Shown here: positions 27,266 to 38,962 of the stretch, piece by piece
Layout of the letters: the number at the start of each line of letters is the position of its first letter
Position numbering within the stretch: the first letter of the stretch is position 1
Source: Dromaius novaehollandiae
Lineage: Eukaryota; Chordata; Aves; Casuariiformes; Dromaiidae
Direction of reading: 5' to 3'
NCBI RefSeq assembly: GCF_036370855.1
Contig: NC_088102.1
Span: 45,235,835-45,299,834 of the forward strand
Length of the DNA: 64,000 nucleotides
Translations under genes and position numbers: made by a program
Notes under the pieces: generated by a model
Told to the model about the DNA's origin: nothing
Database searches by the model: none
The model's input: the letters and a program-made list of their open reading frames with translations, nothing else

Positions 27266-28739
27266 GGGATCTTAGCATAAGTGTACCCATTTTATTTTCT
27301 GACAGAGTGCAGCTGCAAGTTAAAAGAGAGAAACCTCAGTCCTTTAAAACACAGTTTTTACCAAAGCTCAGGGCTGGAGACTCCTCCTTACACAAGATCC
27401 CAGCAGATTCTACCCAGGGAAGATGGCCAACCTGAACCTATGAAGTCTTGGTAGCTGCTGCTCACACAGAATTTTTTTTTTTTTTTTTTTGGCAATTCCA
27501 GTTTTGCCACTCCTGCATCATTCATTTCTCAGCTGTACCTGCTTTGCAGTTTCCACTTTCTGTTTTTCTTCTAGGTGTACTATTAATTCAGAAACAAATC
27601 TATACATCAAAACACATCCATCCTTGTATTAGCATGCCCTGCACATATACTTACATGCAATAAAGAATTACAAAGGCCAAGTAGTTTCTTCTCCCTTGAC
27701 TTATTAACAAGCAATGCTCAGACCCAAGAGGAATTCAAATTCTGGGGTTGTATTATTTTTCTGACTCTGCTGTCATCTGCACCTCCTCCCAGTCTAGGTT
27801 AATTTGCACAGATGTCTGTTTTTCTTTGTACACCAGCCAAGTCCCTGCACTTCACTTCACTACAGTCTTAATATCAAACACAGAATTAGCCTATGTTCAT
27901 GGCAACCCCCCAAGACTAACAACATCAGAACTCAACATCAGAAGTATTAATTCCAATTGGACATGGCCCAGCCCCACAGAAGGGCTCCTCTCCTCATTGC
28001 AAGAAAAGCAACCAGTTACTTAGCAGCACAACTTGAAACTAAGCAGGCTCTGTGTGAACCTGTCCCAGGACAGAAGGACTCGCCGAGAAAGCCCTGTGCG
28101 AGTCCTCCCTCCCATCAAAACGAGTGATACCACTGAAAGCACCACTCTCCTGTAGTGATCAGAGAGTCAAGAGTAAGGCTGCCTTCGTCTGGCTCACGAA
28201 CAACCAGATAAATCAAGACAGACACGCTATTGCTTCTGGAATCAATTTGGTCCTTCGTTATTGTAACACCTTCTTAAACATGCCTTCCCCAGCCATCTCA
28301 AACCCTTTGCTGAAAGTCATCCCTGTGCCCACCAGAAATTCATCCCGACTAGCAATCCACCTCCTCTAACCTTGCGAATGAACCAGCAAAATAGCAAAAG
28401 AGCTGAGTTCAGCTTCCTCTCTCCGAGCCCCAACACAAGCACACAGGTTGTTATCAGCACTACACAGGACCCACCCATTACACAAGCAGCATTGCTGTGC
28501 TTGAGAAAACGAGGGCAGGCACAACCCTGGAGGCAGACTGCACCTTTCCTCCTCCTCTCCACCATAACTCTGATCCTCTCAGATTCCCTTTGACTGAGCT
28601 TCTGTGAAAACCCAGATTCAAATAAGAGACTCAAAGGTGGCTTAGCAATTTACGTAGTTTAAAAAGTTCTGATAACACACGCCAACCGCATGGTAACAGC
28701 AGGAGAGACACTTTAAAAGCCAGGCTGCTGGGCACCAGC

Positions 28740-30120
28740 GTGGAGGCCACGGCCTCCCCACGCCGGCTGCGGCCACCACCAGCGCCTGGCTGCTGCCCGA
28801 GGTGGGACAGGCAGTGGGGGCCAGAGCCGAGCGCCACGCGCCAGCCGCAGCGGGGGCCGAGCCTGCCAGCAGCACGAAAGGGTTACGGAAACTTTCCCGG
28901 CCTTCGAGCCCCGGTTTTCCAAGCCCCGGTGCTGCACCACAGACCGGCGCCTCGGACCTTTGACACGACGAAGTTTTCCCCGCCGCCTCCCTCCCGCCAG
29001 CGCCCCGCGGGGCCGCGAGAAGAGGGGGCAGCGGCTGCCCGCAGCGCCGACCCCCCCCCCCCGCGGGAAGCACTAGCCGCCCAGCCCCGTCCGCCCGGCA
29101 CCGGCCGGGCCCGGCAGCGCCCGCGGAGGCCGCGGGTCCCGCACCCCGCCCGGGCAGCCGGGCCCTGCCGCCGCCCCTGCACAGACGGCTCCGCTCCCCC
29201 GCCCGGCGGTGCCGCCCCGGAGCTCAGCCTCAGCCTCAGCCCCAGCCCCAGCCCCAGCCCCAGCCCCAGCCCCAGCCCCGCCGCCGCCGGTACCTGCCGG
29301 CCCGCGCGCCGCCGCCCCGGCCGCCCGCCCGCCTGCCCCGCAGCATCCGCCGCCCGCCGGAAGCGCCGCCCGTCGCCACGGAAACGCGCCCGCCCCGCGC
29401 GCCACGGGAAGCCGTCCGGGCGCGCTCGCCGCCCCCTCGCGCCGTTCCGCCGGGCATGCAGCGCCGCGGCGGCCCCAGCGGCCCCGGCCCCGGCCCGGGG
29501 CACCCGCCGGGCCCCGCGGGCGACGCGCGGAGCGGGGAGGCGGCCGGCGCGGCTCTGCGGAGCCTGCCGACCGGGCTGGCGCTGGGGCCGTCGGGGGCGC
29601 GGGCGCGGGGCATGGGCGTGTGGTGCGTGGGCCGGGCGCTGCCGGCCGGGGCGCTCCTGGGGCCGCGCGGCGGCGGGGCGCGGGCGGCGGCCGAGGGGCG
29701 CGGCTGGAGCAGGTGAGTAGCGCTTCGCCCCGCGGCGGCCGGGCCGGGCCGGGGCGGTGCCGACGGTGCGGCCGTGCCTTGCAGCCTGGTGCAGCCGAGC
29801 GCGAAGGAGGAGGAGGCCAACGTGGCGCTGGTGCGGGCGGGAGGGCGGCTCCACGTCCGCGCCCGGCGGCCCATCGCGGCGGGCGCCGAGCTGCTCTACT
29901 GGCCCGAGGCGGCGGCGGCGGCGGCGGCAGAGGGGAGCAGGCCGCCGGGCCGCTCGCAGGGCACGGCCGTGCCCCGGGAGGCGAAGCCGCGGGGGCCGCT
30001 GGCAGCGGAGGCAGAGACGGCAGAGCAGAGGGAAGGGGCCTCTCCCCGCGGGACGGCGGCCGAACCCGGCACAGGTAGGTCCCGCGAAGGCTGCGAGTCC
30101 CGGCCTCGGCGGAAGGGTCA
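28740..30120. promoter_or_regulatory. CpG island, likely shared ARHGAP1/ZNF408 divergent promoter
   Basis: The GC content and CpG density rise abruptly here compared with both flanks. The island covers the first two coding exons of ZNF408 and lies at the 5' end of ARHGAP1, which points the other way. A head-to-head arrangement is known for this pair in human. Individual start sites cannot be placed from sequence alone. Confidence 0.65.
29222..29279. repeat. (CCCCAG)n-type hexanucleotide repeat in the CpG island
   Basis: Imperfect CCTCAG units followed by at least seven CCCCAG units, about 180 bp upstream of the ZNF408 start codon. It would lie in the 5' UTR or core promoter of one of the two divergent genes. 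Confidence 0.85.
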
Positions 30121-32877
30121 GGCAGAGGCCTCGCTTTCCTGGGCCCGAGACGGCTCGTAACCAGGCTTCTTCAGAGCTGGCGGTGGGCTGTCCTCCAAGA
30201 CCTTGAAACCTCAGGAGATAATCAGAAGGCTTTTTTCGGCCTAGACAGCTCCCACTTCCCAAGGAAGTGGGTAGCAAAGCTGCCTTTCCTCTCAGAAACG
30301 TGGGTTTGTTGTCAGAAGTAGGGATACTGCCCATGGTATCCTGCAGAGTGGTAGGCAAAACATGAAGATGAGCCTAAAGATAGGCTTCATCTCACTAACC
30401 TTGCTATGGAGAAATCTGCCCTAGGGAGCTGTCCTCTTTCAGGGTGTTTTCCTCAGTGTCTCACTCAAGGGGGAGGTGGTTGCCCTCTCATCTGCTCCCT
30501 CACACAATATGGTTACAAGAATCAGTAGGCCCTTCAAGTATGAGCAGTGCTTTCCTGGCATTTCTTACCCATATTTGAGACCCTCACAAATTTGGTGCTG
30601 GTTTTGAGCTGGCTTCTAACCCTTCACTCCTTCAAGACTTTTGTCCTGACTCTGCATCACTTCAAGAAGTACCATCCAAGAAAGGAATATGCCATGCTGT
30701 TTTAGTCTTGGTAGTCATGACTATATCCCCTGGAAATACTGTCTCGAGCATAGGTACTGTCTGTGCTGAGGGAATAGAGATTCCCCTCTCTTCCCCCAAT
30801 AAAAAAAAGTCATAGAAGTGATGGTTTTCATGCCAGAGCCCCAAGATTACTGGATAGCAGTGTCTCTTTCCAAGGTTCTTGCTTCTCTGATCCAACAGCA
30901 ATCATGTTATCCAATAACAGCCAGCGTTAATTCCCCCCCATATTCTGTGTTTATGCAGGGAATCCTGATATCTCGAAGGTGCTAGCAGATGAAACCACAG
31001 TCCTTGATGTCCCTACTGAGGTTAGGAGGCTGCCAGCCAAACATCTCCATAGGCTGCAAGAAGAAGAGGAAAGCAGAAGTCCTCAACATGAGCTGTGGCA
31101 AGCTGAAGTGCTGAGGACTGAGAACCAGCAGCTCAAGACCATCTCAGCCACTAAAGCCAATAGCAGGTGCAAGGAAGAACTGGACAAGGGTGTGGATCCC
31201 AGAACCACAGCAGAAAAAGCAGAGATGGGGCAGAGAGAGGCATGTCCAGGAGACCTGAACCTGTTGTCGCCTTCAGGTGGGGTTCAGCTCAATGCTTGCT
31301 TGGCTAGCAAGCCGTGCAAGGTGCATGCTCCGACCAGCCAGCTCCAGAAGTGCCTGCAGGACTGTGGTGGCAGGAGAGCTGGGCAGGAAACCCAGCAGCC
31401 CACTCCATCTGATGGAGAGAACATAGAGACTTGCAAGAAAGAGAGCAGAGCTTCCACAGACTCCAAACTGGCATCCCCAGAGAATGGGGAGAAGGGCCCA
31501 CCAGATGGGCCTGAGGAGAAGGAGTATGCAAAGCTGGAGGAGGGTCATTCTGGCAGCCCAGGCCCCCCAGCAGAAGCTCTGTCCCAGAGGGAGATTGTTG
31601 GCAAGCGCAGGTACCACTGTGGGGAATGTGGCAAAGCTTTCCTGCAGCTCTGCCACCTCAAGAAGCACCGCTTTGTCCACGCTGGCCACAAGCCTTTCCT
31701 GTGCACAGAGTGTGGCAAGAGCTATAGCTCAGAGGAGAGCTTCAAGGCCCATGTCCTGGCCCATCAGGGCGTGCGGCCTTTCCAGTGCACCCAATGCGAC
31801 AAGGCTTACCGCACAAAACGAGACTTGCAGGAGCACCAGGTCTTGCACACAGGCCAGCGCCCCTTCTCCTGCGAACAATGTGGCAAGGCCTTCGCGCGCC
31901 GGCCCTCCCTCCGCATTCACAGGAAGATCCACCTGGCCACTGGGCCTGGCCCAGTGGGTGCCAAAGGCTGCCAGTGTGCCATCTGCGGACGCCACCTGGC
32001 CAACCCCGGCTCCTTGCGCAACCACATGCGCCTGCACACAGGGGAGCGCCCTTACGCCTGTCCCTACTGCGGCAAGGACTTCCGACAGCAGAGCAACCTG
32101 CGTGAGCACCTCCGGCTGCACACAGGTGAGAAACCCTACAAGTGCCGCTTCTGTGGCGATGCCTTCCCTAAGCTGCCAGAACTGCGGCGCCATCTCATCT
32201 CCCACACAGGTGAGGCCCACCTATGCACAGTGTGCGGCAAGGCGCTGCGGGACCCCCACACGCTGCGTGCCCATGAGCGCTTACACACAGGCGAGCGCCC
32301 CTTCCACTGTGAGCAGTGTGGCAAGTCCTATACCCTGGCCACCAAGCTGCGGCGCCACCAGAAATCCCACCTGGCCGACAAGCCCCACAAATGCAAGCTC
32401 TGTGGCATGGGCTACACCCTTCCTCAGAGTCTTGCACGCCATGTGCTCACCCACAAGGCAGAAAAGGACCCTGAGGAACTGGCTACTGCAGTGGCTTCCC
32501 TCAGTGCGGACCTGCCTCAGGCAGCACAGAAAAGGCCTCAGAGGAAGGGCCACCAGGAGGAGGATATAGCAGAACCCAGCTTGCTCATGGTGGAGGTGCC
32601 GGGGCCAGCAAATGAGGCAGAGCTGCTGATCACAGCCAGTGGTCACTGCATTGCTACTTACCAGTCCCAAGGCAGCCCATTGGATCCTGGGGCACACAGG
32701 AGGCCTGCTGGACATTTGCCATCAACCAAGGACATCATTGAAATTACCATCTCCAAGCATGACGACAAGTGCATTATTGTGCAGGATGAGGGCTCGCCAA
32801 GTGACGTGGTCATCATCCGGGAGGGGTTGGGCTTTGGAGCAGTGGCGGAGGTGGTGGAGGTCAAGACTGGGATCTGA
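29456..32877 (+). CDS. ZNF408: ZNF408 (PRDM17), 3 coding exons, about 821 aa
   Basis: Nuclear zinc-finger protein with an N-terminal SET-related (PRDM-like) region; human variants are linked to retinal vascular and photoreceptor disease. Exons: 29456-29712, 29785-30074, 30959-32877, with good GT/AG sites and phases that join to 2466 nt. Exon 1 carries [13 protein letters not shown] and GVWCVG, and exon 2 GAELLYWPE, which match the human SET-like region. Exon 2 also has a run of seven alanines from a (GCG)n tract. Exon 3 holds a long acidic, low-complexity linker, ten C2H2 fingers and the conserved tail with VEVTIS-like (IEITIS) and [10 protein letters not shown] motifs. The model is about 100 aa longer than human (720 aa), mainly in the linker. 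The start ATG at 29456 is the best in-frame choice, but an upstream exon is possible. Confidence 0.92.
30075..30958 (+). other. ZNF408 intron 2
   Basis: 884-bp intron with GT donor after 30074 and AG acceptor before 30959. The start is still GC-rich, the rest is ordinary. No other feature seen. Confidence 0.8.
30959..32877 (+). CDS. ZNF408: ZNF408 exon 3, ten C2H2 zinc fingers
   Basis: Fingers run from about 31610 ([10 protein letters not shown]) to 32455 ([12 protein letters not shown]), each with the C-x2-C-x12-H-x3-H spacing. Several linkers are of the TGERP/TGEKP type. A longer gap between fingers 4 and 5 ([11 protein letters not shown]) also occurs in the human protein. Finger contact residues look very like human, as expected for conserved DNA recognition. 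Confidence 0.95.
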
Positions 32878-34821
32878 CTACCACAGCCTGCCCTGGCTGA
32901 TCGTATTCTGTATGGAATATTAAAATAGGGTAAAGAAACAACAACAAAAACTAGCTGCGTTATCTCTCTGTGACAACAAGACCCTGTGGCTCAGCCCCAG
33001 GCAGAATTAGTGGGCTTAAAAGTAACTGGCCTTGTAGACCTGGGTCTTTTTGGCAGCTGCCCCTTGTAGGTATGGGCCTACATGTGCCACTTGCTGGGAC
33101 TGGTGCAGGAAGGGCATTTGCTGATGATGGGAAAGACTTTTTAGAGAGGAAAGCCCACAGCTATAACGAGCAGTGTCCCTGCTCTGCCTTTGCTAGATTG
33201 TCAGAGAATGACAGTGAATGTATGCAGAAGGCAGGGACAAGTCTAAAAGCAGCAGCTCTGGGCAATTTCTTCCTTTCAAATTTTTCTGTTCCTGCTTAAC
33301 TGTTGCTGTTCAACTACTTTTACTTTTCTGGGCCTTTACTCTGAAACTCAGTAGTATTTCTGATCCTTTGCAGGTGGTGCTAAATGCCAGATGTTGCTGG
33401 AAAGCAGCTTCCCGAGTGTTTGCTAGGTGTCTGTGTTGTGGGCTTTTTGAAAAGCATTTTTCACAATCAACAGAAGCAAAGCCCTGGCTTATAGCCAGGG
33501 CTGAGTGTTCTTCTCCACTGTCACCTGTTAAGCTTACTGTAGGTTTCCTAGCCTTATAGTAACCGGATGGTATGTCTGAAAACTAATATTAAAGGATAGC
33601 TTCATTTCTCAAAGTAATAGCAGCATTGTACAGGGCAATTTTCAGTGTTTCCAGCTGAGAGAGACAATTCATTTCAGTATGCTCAGAAGATTCTGCCTTT
33701 CCCCTCCACATTCAAGTTAGGTTTCTTATTTCTAATCTGTTTACCCATGTTCCTTTTCTCACACCCTTGCTTCCTCTCTTCTACTTCTTCCTTGCCACTG
33801 CCCCCAAAAGCTAAAAGACAGCACCACCACAACTAAACCCCAGTTTTCCCACCTTTCCATCTTCATGACTGAGTGCTCGTTTGCCAACTGAAATATACTG
33901 AATGAGATTGATCCTTTTTCAGGAGGAACGTGCACAGTTCCAGATGCCGTGTTAACTCCTTCTTGTAGGAGAAAGTCAACAATACCAGCCCTAATCAAGA
34001 TCTTACAGTTTTGTTTTGTTTTTTTCCTGCCCCCCCCCCCCCCCACTTACACAAACACTGCTTTCATTTGCTGCCTTTGAATTTTAACCATTCTTGCTCT
34101 CTATCTTTCTGCTGTCCAACATCTGCATTTCCCCAGAAGTTTTGTTTAGGTGTCTAACTTCTCTGGGCCCTTTACACCCACTGCTCATGAGGAGTGAGAA
34201 AGGCATAGTGTCATCTGAGATTCGTCAGTAGCACGGTCTCCTTCTGGAGTGCTATGAACATAGTAATATGACAATCTGAATAGCTGCTCTTTTCTGCATT
34301 AAACTTTTTCCATAAACTTTTATAACCAGTCAGTAGATGAGGTGCTAGGGTCAGTTCCACAACAATGATTTGAAGTCAAGGTGGCAGGTGAATTTAGCTG
34401 ATATACCTTTGGTTGTCCGTATTTTCAGCTACTCTCTTTAAAGTAGGGGAACAGATGAGCTCAGTCCTTGCACTGAGCACCTGGAGATGGACCAGTGGGA
34501 GCACAGGTGTATGGCTAGGGGTGGGGGGGTTTTATCTGAAGCTGAAATGCTTCCTATTGCTCTCTTTGGTGCCTGTCCTAACTCTTGCAGTTTTTCAAAT
34601 ATTGACACAGCTGCAAAGTGTTCCCACCAGAGCCGGGCTCATGTGCTGTGTTCCAAGCACGTGCTCCCTGTCACAGCACACCCAGGTGAGGAAGGGGGCG
34701 ATCGGGGGGGAAGGGAAGGGGAGAATCCAGGCCCTTTCTGCTTAATCTGCTGACTTGTAGCTACCTGCTTTTTATTGAGATAATAGGAGAGAATAAATAG
34801 GAGCACATATGAAGCACCTCC
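32878..34821 (+). other. ZNF408 3' UTR and/or intergenic DNA
   Basis: No gene recognised. Contains a run of about 14 C near 34031-34044. ATTAAA/AATAAA candidates are at 32919, 34298 and 34793. Confidence 0.45.
32919..32924 (+). terminator. Candidate ZNF408 poly(A) signal ATTAAA
   Basis: ATTAAA about 40 bp after the stop codon, followed by an A-rich stretch. An alternative AATAAA lies at about 34793, just before the ERV LTR, which would give a 1.9-kb 3' UTR. I cannot choose between them. Confidence 0.35.
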
Positions 34822-35348
34822 TGTCATGAGCCTAATGGGAAGACTTTTGTCCATTGAGGAGTTAGTGGTCCATGTAACAGTTGACCTGAGCAGGCACAGA
34901 TCATTTGTCTGCAAGATAAACATAGCTGGCTAATCATAACAGAGAAGTTCCCACTTGGTGCCTGGTGATGACACCATCACCACCAGCATGTCCATGTCTC
35001 TATCTTGAAGTGAGGCAGTATGTTTTCATATAAATATCCTTTTGCTTGATAGTAGAAATGATGGATAGAGGTGTTTTTGTCTAAGAGCATCCTATAAAAA
35101 CTGTAAAGGTCACAACGACATTGAACCTCATCATGGATGGGATCTGTGCAGCATGCCATGCAGTGGTCCATGCAGTGCTGCACAACTCAATGGTCACAAC
35201 ATCTGAAGAGATTTAAGATTATATATATGCTATGCCCTCTTTCCTTCTTATGTTGTCTCCAATAAATGGTATTTTAATTATTCCCCTATGGAGTCTGAGT
35301 GCCTTTCTTACTGGGATCCATAACAATCACTTGCAACAGTGCATTACA
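34822..35348 (+). repeat. 5' LTR of ERV locus B
   Basis: About 527 bp, beginning TGTC and ending ACA just before a primer-binding site. It contains AATAAA near 35261. It aligns with the LTRs at 1559-2109 and 38963-39502 but is clearly more diverged than they are from each other. Confidence 0.75.
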
Positions 35349-35350
35349 TT

Positions 35351-35370
35351 TGGCATAGTTGGCAGGATCC
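35351..35370 (+). other. Primer-binding site, tRNA-Ser type
   Basis: TGGCATAGTTGGCAGGATCC starts 2 bp after the LTR end and matches 17 of 20 bases complementary to the 3' end of vertebrate tRNA-Ser (TGGCGTAGTCGGCAGGATTC). Serine-primed elements such as HERV-S are known but uncommon. Confidence 0.7.
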
Positions 35371-36100
35371 CAGTGAGAAATGCCTTTCTGGATAAAGAAC
35401 AGCGAGGAAAAGATAGAACGGGTGCCTGGCTGACCCCAGGCACAGGCATGGGGGCCAGTTACACAGTGTTTGGCTTGGGTGAACTCCCTAGTGAGCTGGG
35501 AAAATGAAAAGGAGTTATCTGGGTGTCCCACCCCAGCTGATGTATTGGCTTGTCCCCAAAAATATGCGATGGGAAAAGAAAAACTCAGCAAGATTAGCAT
35601 TGTATTTAGTTCCTACTAAAGTGTTTGAAATGAGTGTGAGAGTGCTTTGACCAGATAGAAGAATTACAAGAGACCAGAAACACATGGGAGGAACTAATAC
35701 AGGTATCCCAGCCATAAAAAATGCTGGCAAAGGAGCACACTGCCTAATGTGCCATCTGGAGGCAGCCTGTGGTTCGTAAGCAGCAGGTGCAAGGTGAGGG
35801 TTGGGACCCTGGAACCTGAGACCATTAATTGTGAACAAAGCAAAATCTTCACCCCCGGGAACCTCATTATATGATCTTGGTGCGAGGTTACACTCAGGGA
35901 GAATTGCAGACCATTGCTGAAATTTACTGGAGGAAAAAACAACAGGGCAGACTAGGGCAATGGCTAATGTGAGTGTGTGAAATAAGTAAGGTAAAAACCC
36001 TACTCATATTAGGGGGGCCTCCACCAGGGGATCGTGTGTGTCAGTGTGCTGCTTTATAATACTGATTACCATTACCTTTTAGGGCAACGGACGCGTGGAT

Positions 36101-36390
36101 CAGCTGGCTGATCAGGGTCTGCCACACCAACTGGGGCCTCACTGGAGATCCAGCATGCCTGTAACCCTTATGCCTTCAGGCAGCAAGCACAAGGGTCAAC
36201 CAGCTGGTCTGGGTCTGCCGTGCTGGCAGGGCTTCACCAGGATTTTGGTGTGCTGCTAACCACTGCACTGCTGGGGCAGCTAGTGCACAGGTCTGCTGGC
36301 TGGTTGCAGTATTCCGTGTTCACAGGGCCTCACTGGACATCTAGCATGCACATAAATGTAATGATTACACTTAACCCTCACATCATGGCT
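36101..36390 (+). repeat. Three-unit tandem repeat of about 97 bp
   Basis: Units begin near 36101, 36201 and 36294 and share CAGCTGG-type starts, GGTCTGCC, GGCCTCACTGGA and AGCATGC blocks. Units 1 and 3 are most alike. It lies inside ERV locus B between the gag-like part and the part shared with copy A. Confidence 0.7.
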
Positions 36391-36499
36391 GGGGTTTGAC
36401 CTTTAACCAACTCATAAACTACCTTAAACCTGACCAAGGTGTTTGAATGAAAAGGCAGCAGCTGGCTGCAAGGGGAGGGGGGCAATTCCCTGGGTCCAT

Positions 36500-38011
36500 A
36501 AGTCCTCCCTGCTTGGCTGCTCTGTGACAGTTGAGCTGTGAGCATTCCCAGATCCTTGGGGACAGAGCCCCTGGGTGAGAGTATGGGGGATTCATCCTTT
36601 TGCAAATGTACCCAAAGTGTTAAAATTGCTGATCAAACAATGTAACTCACTTCAAGAGCATATTCAGAAACATCCCAGCTTTTAAACCAGCAATGTGTAT
36701 TGGTCACAGAGCAGACAAAGGCCCAAGAAAATAGGCTAAAGCCAAATCCTCTATATGCTGTTCCCTGGCAGTTGGAAAAAAAGGTTACACGAGAAATAAA
36801 CAATTGCAAAAGAATTTCCTCACTTGAAAAAAAAAAGTCAATGTATGTGGGGCAAAGCATCAAAACTCCCAACTGGGTTGAAAACCATGCCTTTAGGAGG
36901 AAAAAAGGTACAAATCTTTATTATTCTATGAAAGGAAAATAACATCTATTACTCATGGGGTAAATGCAGGAAGAAAAGGAAAGATAAAAAGTTGCTTACA
37001 GGAATGATGAGCAGAGACACAAGAGTTAAATGTTTGAGGGCTGAAAGTCAAAGACCCTGGAGATGTGATAGCAGATGCACACTGTCCTGTTGCAGAGGCT
37101 AATCACAGGAATGTGAGAAACAAATAAGAAGCCTAGATGCACAGCTACAAAACAAGAAAAGGCCTATCATGTGAAGAGCCAGCAGTTCTAGTTACGAACA
37201 CTGTTACAAGAAACCAGAAGTGGCAGGAAACGGTCCCAAGATGTAGTAAAAATATCTGATTATACAGCAAAATCAATGTAAAGAAATACTTAAGTTTAAT
37301 GAATAGATGGATGTAACTTTGAGTAATTTTAAGAGAAACAGTTTGAACAGTTACAGTTAAAGCCAAACTATAACACCCTAACGGCCTTGCTAGGTCTCCT
37401 TGTTCTGTTTGACTGGGTGATCCTCTTAAGAAGAGCATCTTGAAAGGAAAGAGCCAGACTCAGTGATAGAATTGTCAGATTCAGTAATGTTTTTCTTAAA
37501 TAAAAGTGTTTAAGAAACAGACTGAATCATGGAACCAGTATAAAAGTCACATAAAAGGAAGATAGCATAGACAGTATTAGAGAATACTCATACTATCTGA
37601 TAACCAGTATTCTAGTGTTTCTGAAAGTGAATTGTATATAATGCATGATCCTAAGTAGGTGCTAATGTTTTCCGTTTGAAGGAAAGAAAGAGAAGAAGAT
37701 AGTAAAATCTATGCGTACATATAACAACTGCTGATTTAAGCTAAAGTTTGTCTATTTATTCTAGAGAAGACCAAGAGATGAAGAAATGAAAAAAAAGTGT
37801 CACTGAGTATATTGAAAGCTCCTATGAAGGGAAAACTTGCATCTTTCAGAACAAAGATAACTATTAATAACAATCTTTTGTTGATATGATCTTCAATAGG
37901 TAACAAAAAACTAAGGGGATCCCATTCCAATCTTACCGATACTGAACTATGTAAATTATGCCATATACATATCTATGTGGATTTGAGCATCACCTTACAC
38001 ATTTACAAAAG
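36500..38011. other. Unassigned AT-rich stretch inside ERV locus B
   Basis: In copy A the sequences matching either side of this stretch are adjacent. Here they are about 1.5 kb apart. I recognise no retroviral, host or transposon sequence in it and no long open frame. Confidence 0.45.
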
Positions 38012-38962
38012 GTGCTGCACAGTGTGGGGAGGGATGAATTGCTGGCAAGCTCACATAAACCCTCCTGTGAGAGGCCTAACTGTAGGCCTAACTACAAGCA
38101 CCTCCTGCCAATTACACCACCCTGCTGGGGGACAGCCCCACCTGCTCCAGGAGCCCCTGAGGCCAGTGCGGAGGTGGCCTCTGAGCTGGGAGGTGCGTAT
38201 CTGCAAGGCCAACTACCTGCATTCATGGGAGGATTGAGGTTTTGCTGGATAGTCAGCATATTAACCACAGTGACCCCTGTTACAGCGGGTCAACACACTC
38301 CAAGGGGTGGAAAAATCAGAGCCTGAAGGCTACCCAAAAGCACTGGCCAGATGGAAAGGCCTCACAAAAGTGTTAAGAAAAAAACATTAACGCTGGATCT
38401 GAAGTACAGTGCCAGAAGTTACAGCAGCTAAATTAATTAATACATCAGGCTACAGGCTCCATGTGCAAAGTATTACCTGTAGAACAGATGCCCAGGAATA
38501 CCTCTGTCTTCCTGTATGTGCCTCACTGGCCGTCACCACTGACGCTGAAGAACGTCAACACGTGGAAGGGGACTTGGCAACACTGGAAAGCCCTTCTTCG
38601 TTGGACAGCATGGGAATGACATACAAGCATCAAGGAAAACTGAAAAGCAGCCTGATGGTGTAGCAATACAAGCGTTACATCAGAATCAACACATCATCCA
38701 GACTGCAAGGCAAGTAGCTAGTGCTGCTACTGCCCAATGGGGGGACATTGTCGGTGGTTTTAGTTCCAGTACTACTGCTGTTCTACACCCCTTCTCCCAC
38801 ACAATATTAGTTTCACTTGTTGCTACACCTGTATTATTAATTGTAGTAATCTCTTTGTAGATAAGAGTCTTTCTAGCAACCAAATAGCTTACTGATGTAA
38901 CCTGGAAACTACAGTATCTTCAGGGAAGGCCATCTGTGCGGATCACGGATCACGGAGTGGAG

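Larger units (their letters stand above)
24393..28739 (-). other. Probable ARHGAP1 5' (noncoding) intron
   Basis: Between the start-codon exon of ARHGAP1 and the CpG island. I find no coding similarity. It holds a (GGCA)n run (26904-26927), a tandem duplication (27206-27265) and an oligo-T tract (27472-27490). A possible donor for a noncoding first exon on the minus strand is at about 29290 (CAG|GTACC), but its +5 base is poor and this is only a suggestion. Confidence 0.35.

Noticed and set aside
28883-30358. Long open frames on both strands (up to 491 codons) across the CpG island
   Set aside because: Stop codons are AT-rich, so GC-rich islands give long chance frames. Only the ZNF408 frames match a known protein.
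31273-32715. Several long frames on other strands and frames within ZNF408 exon 3
   Set aside because: Shadows of the zinc-finger coding frame.
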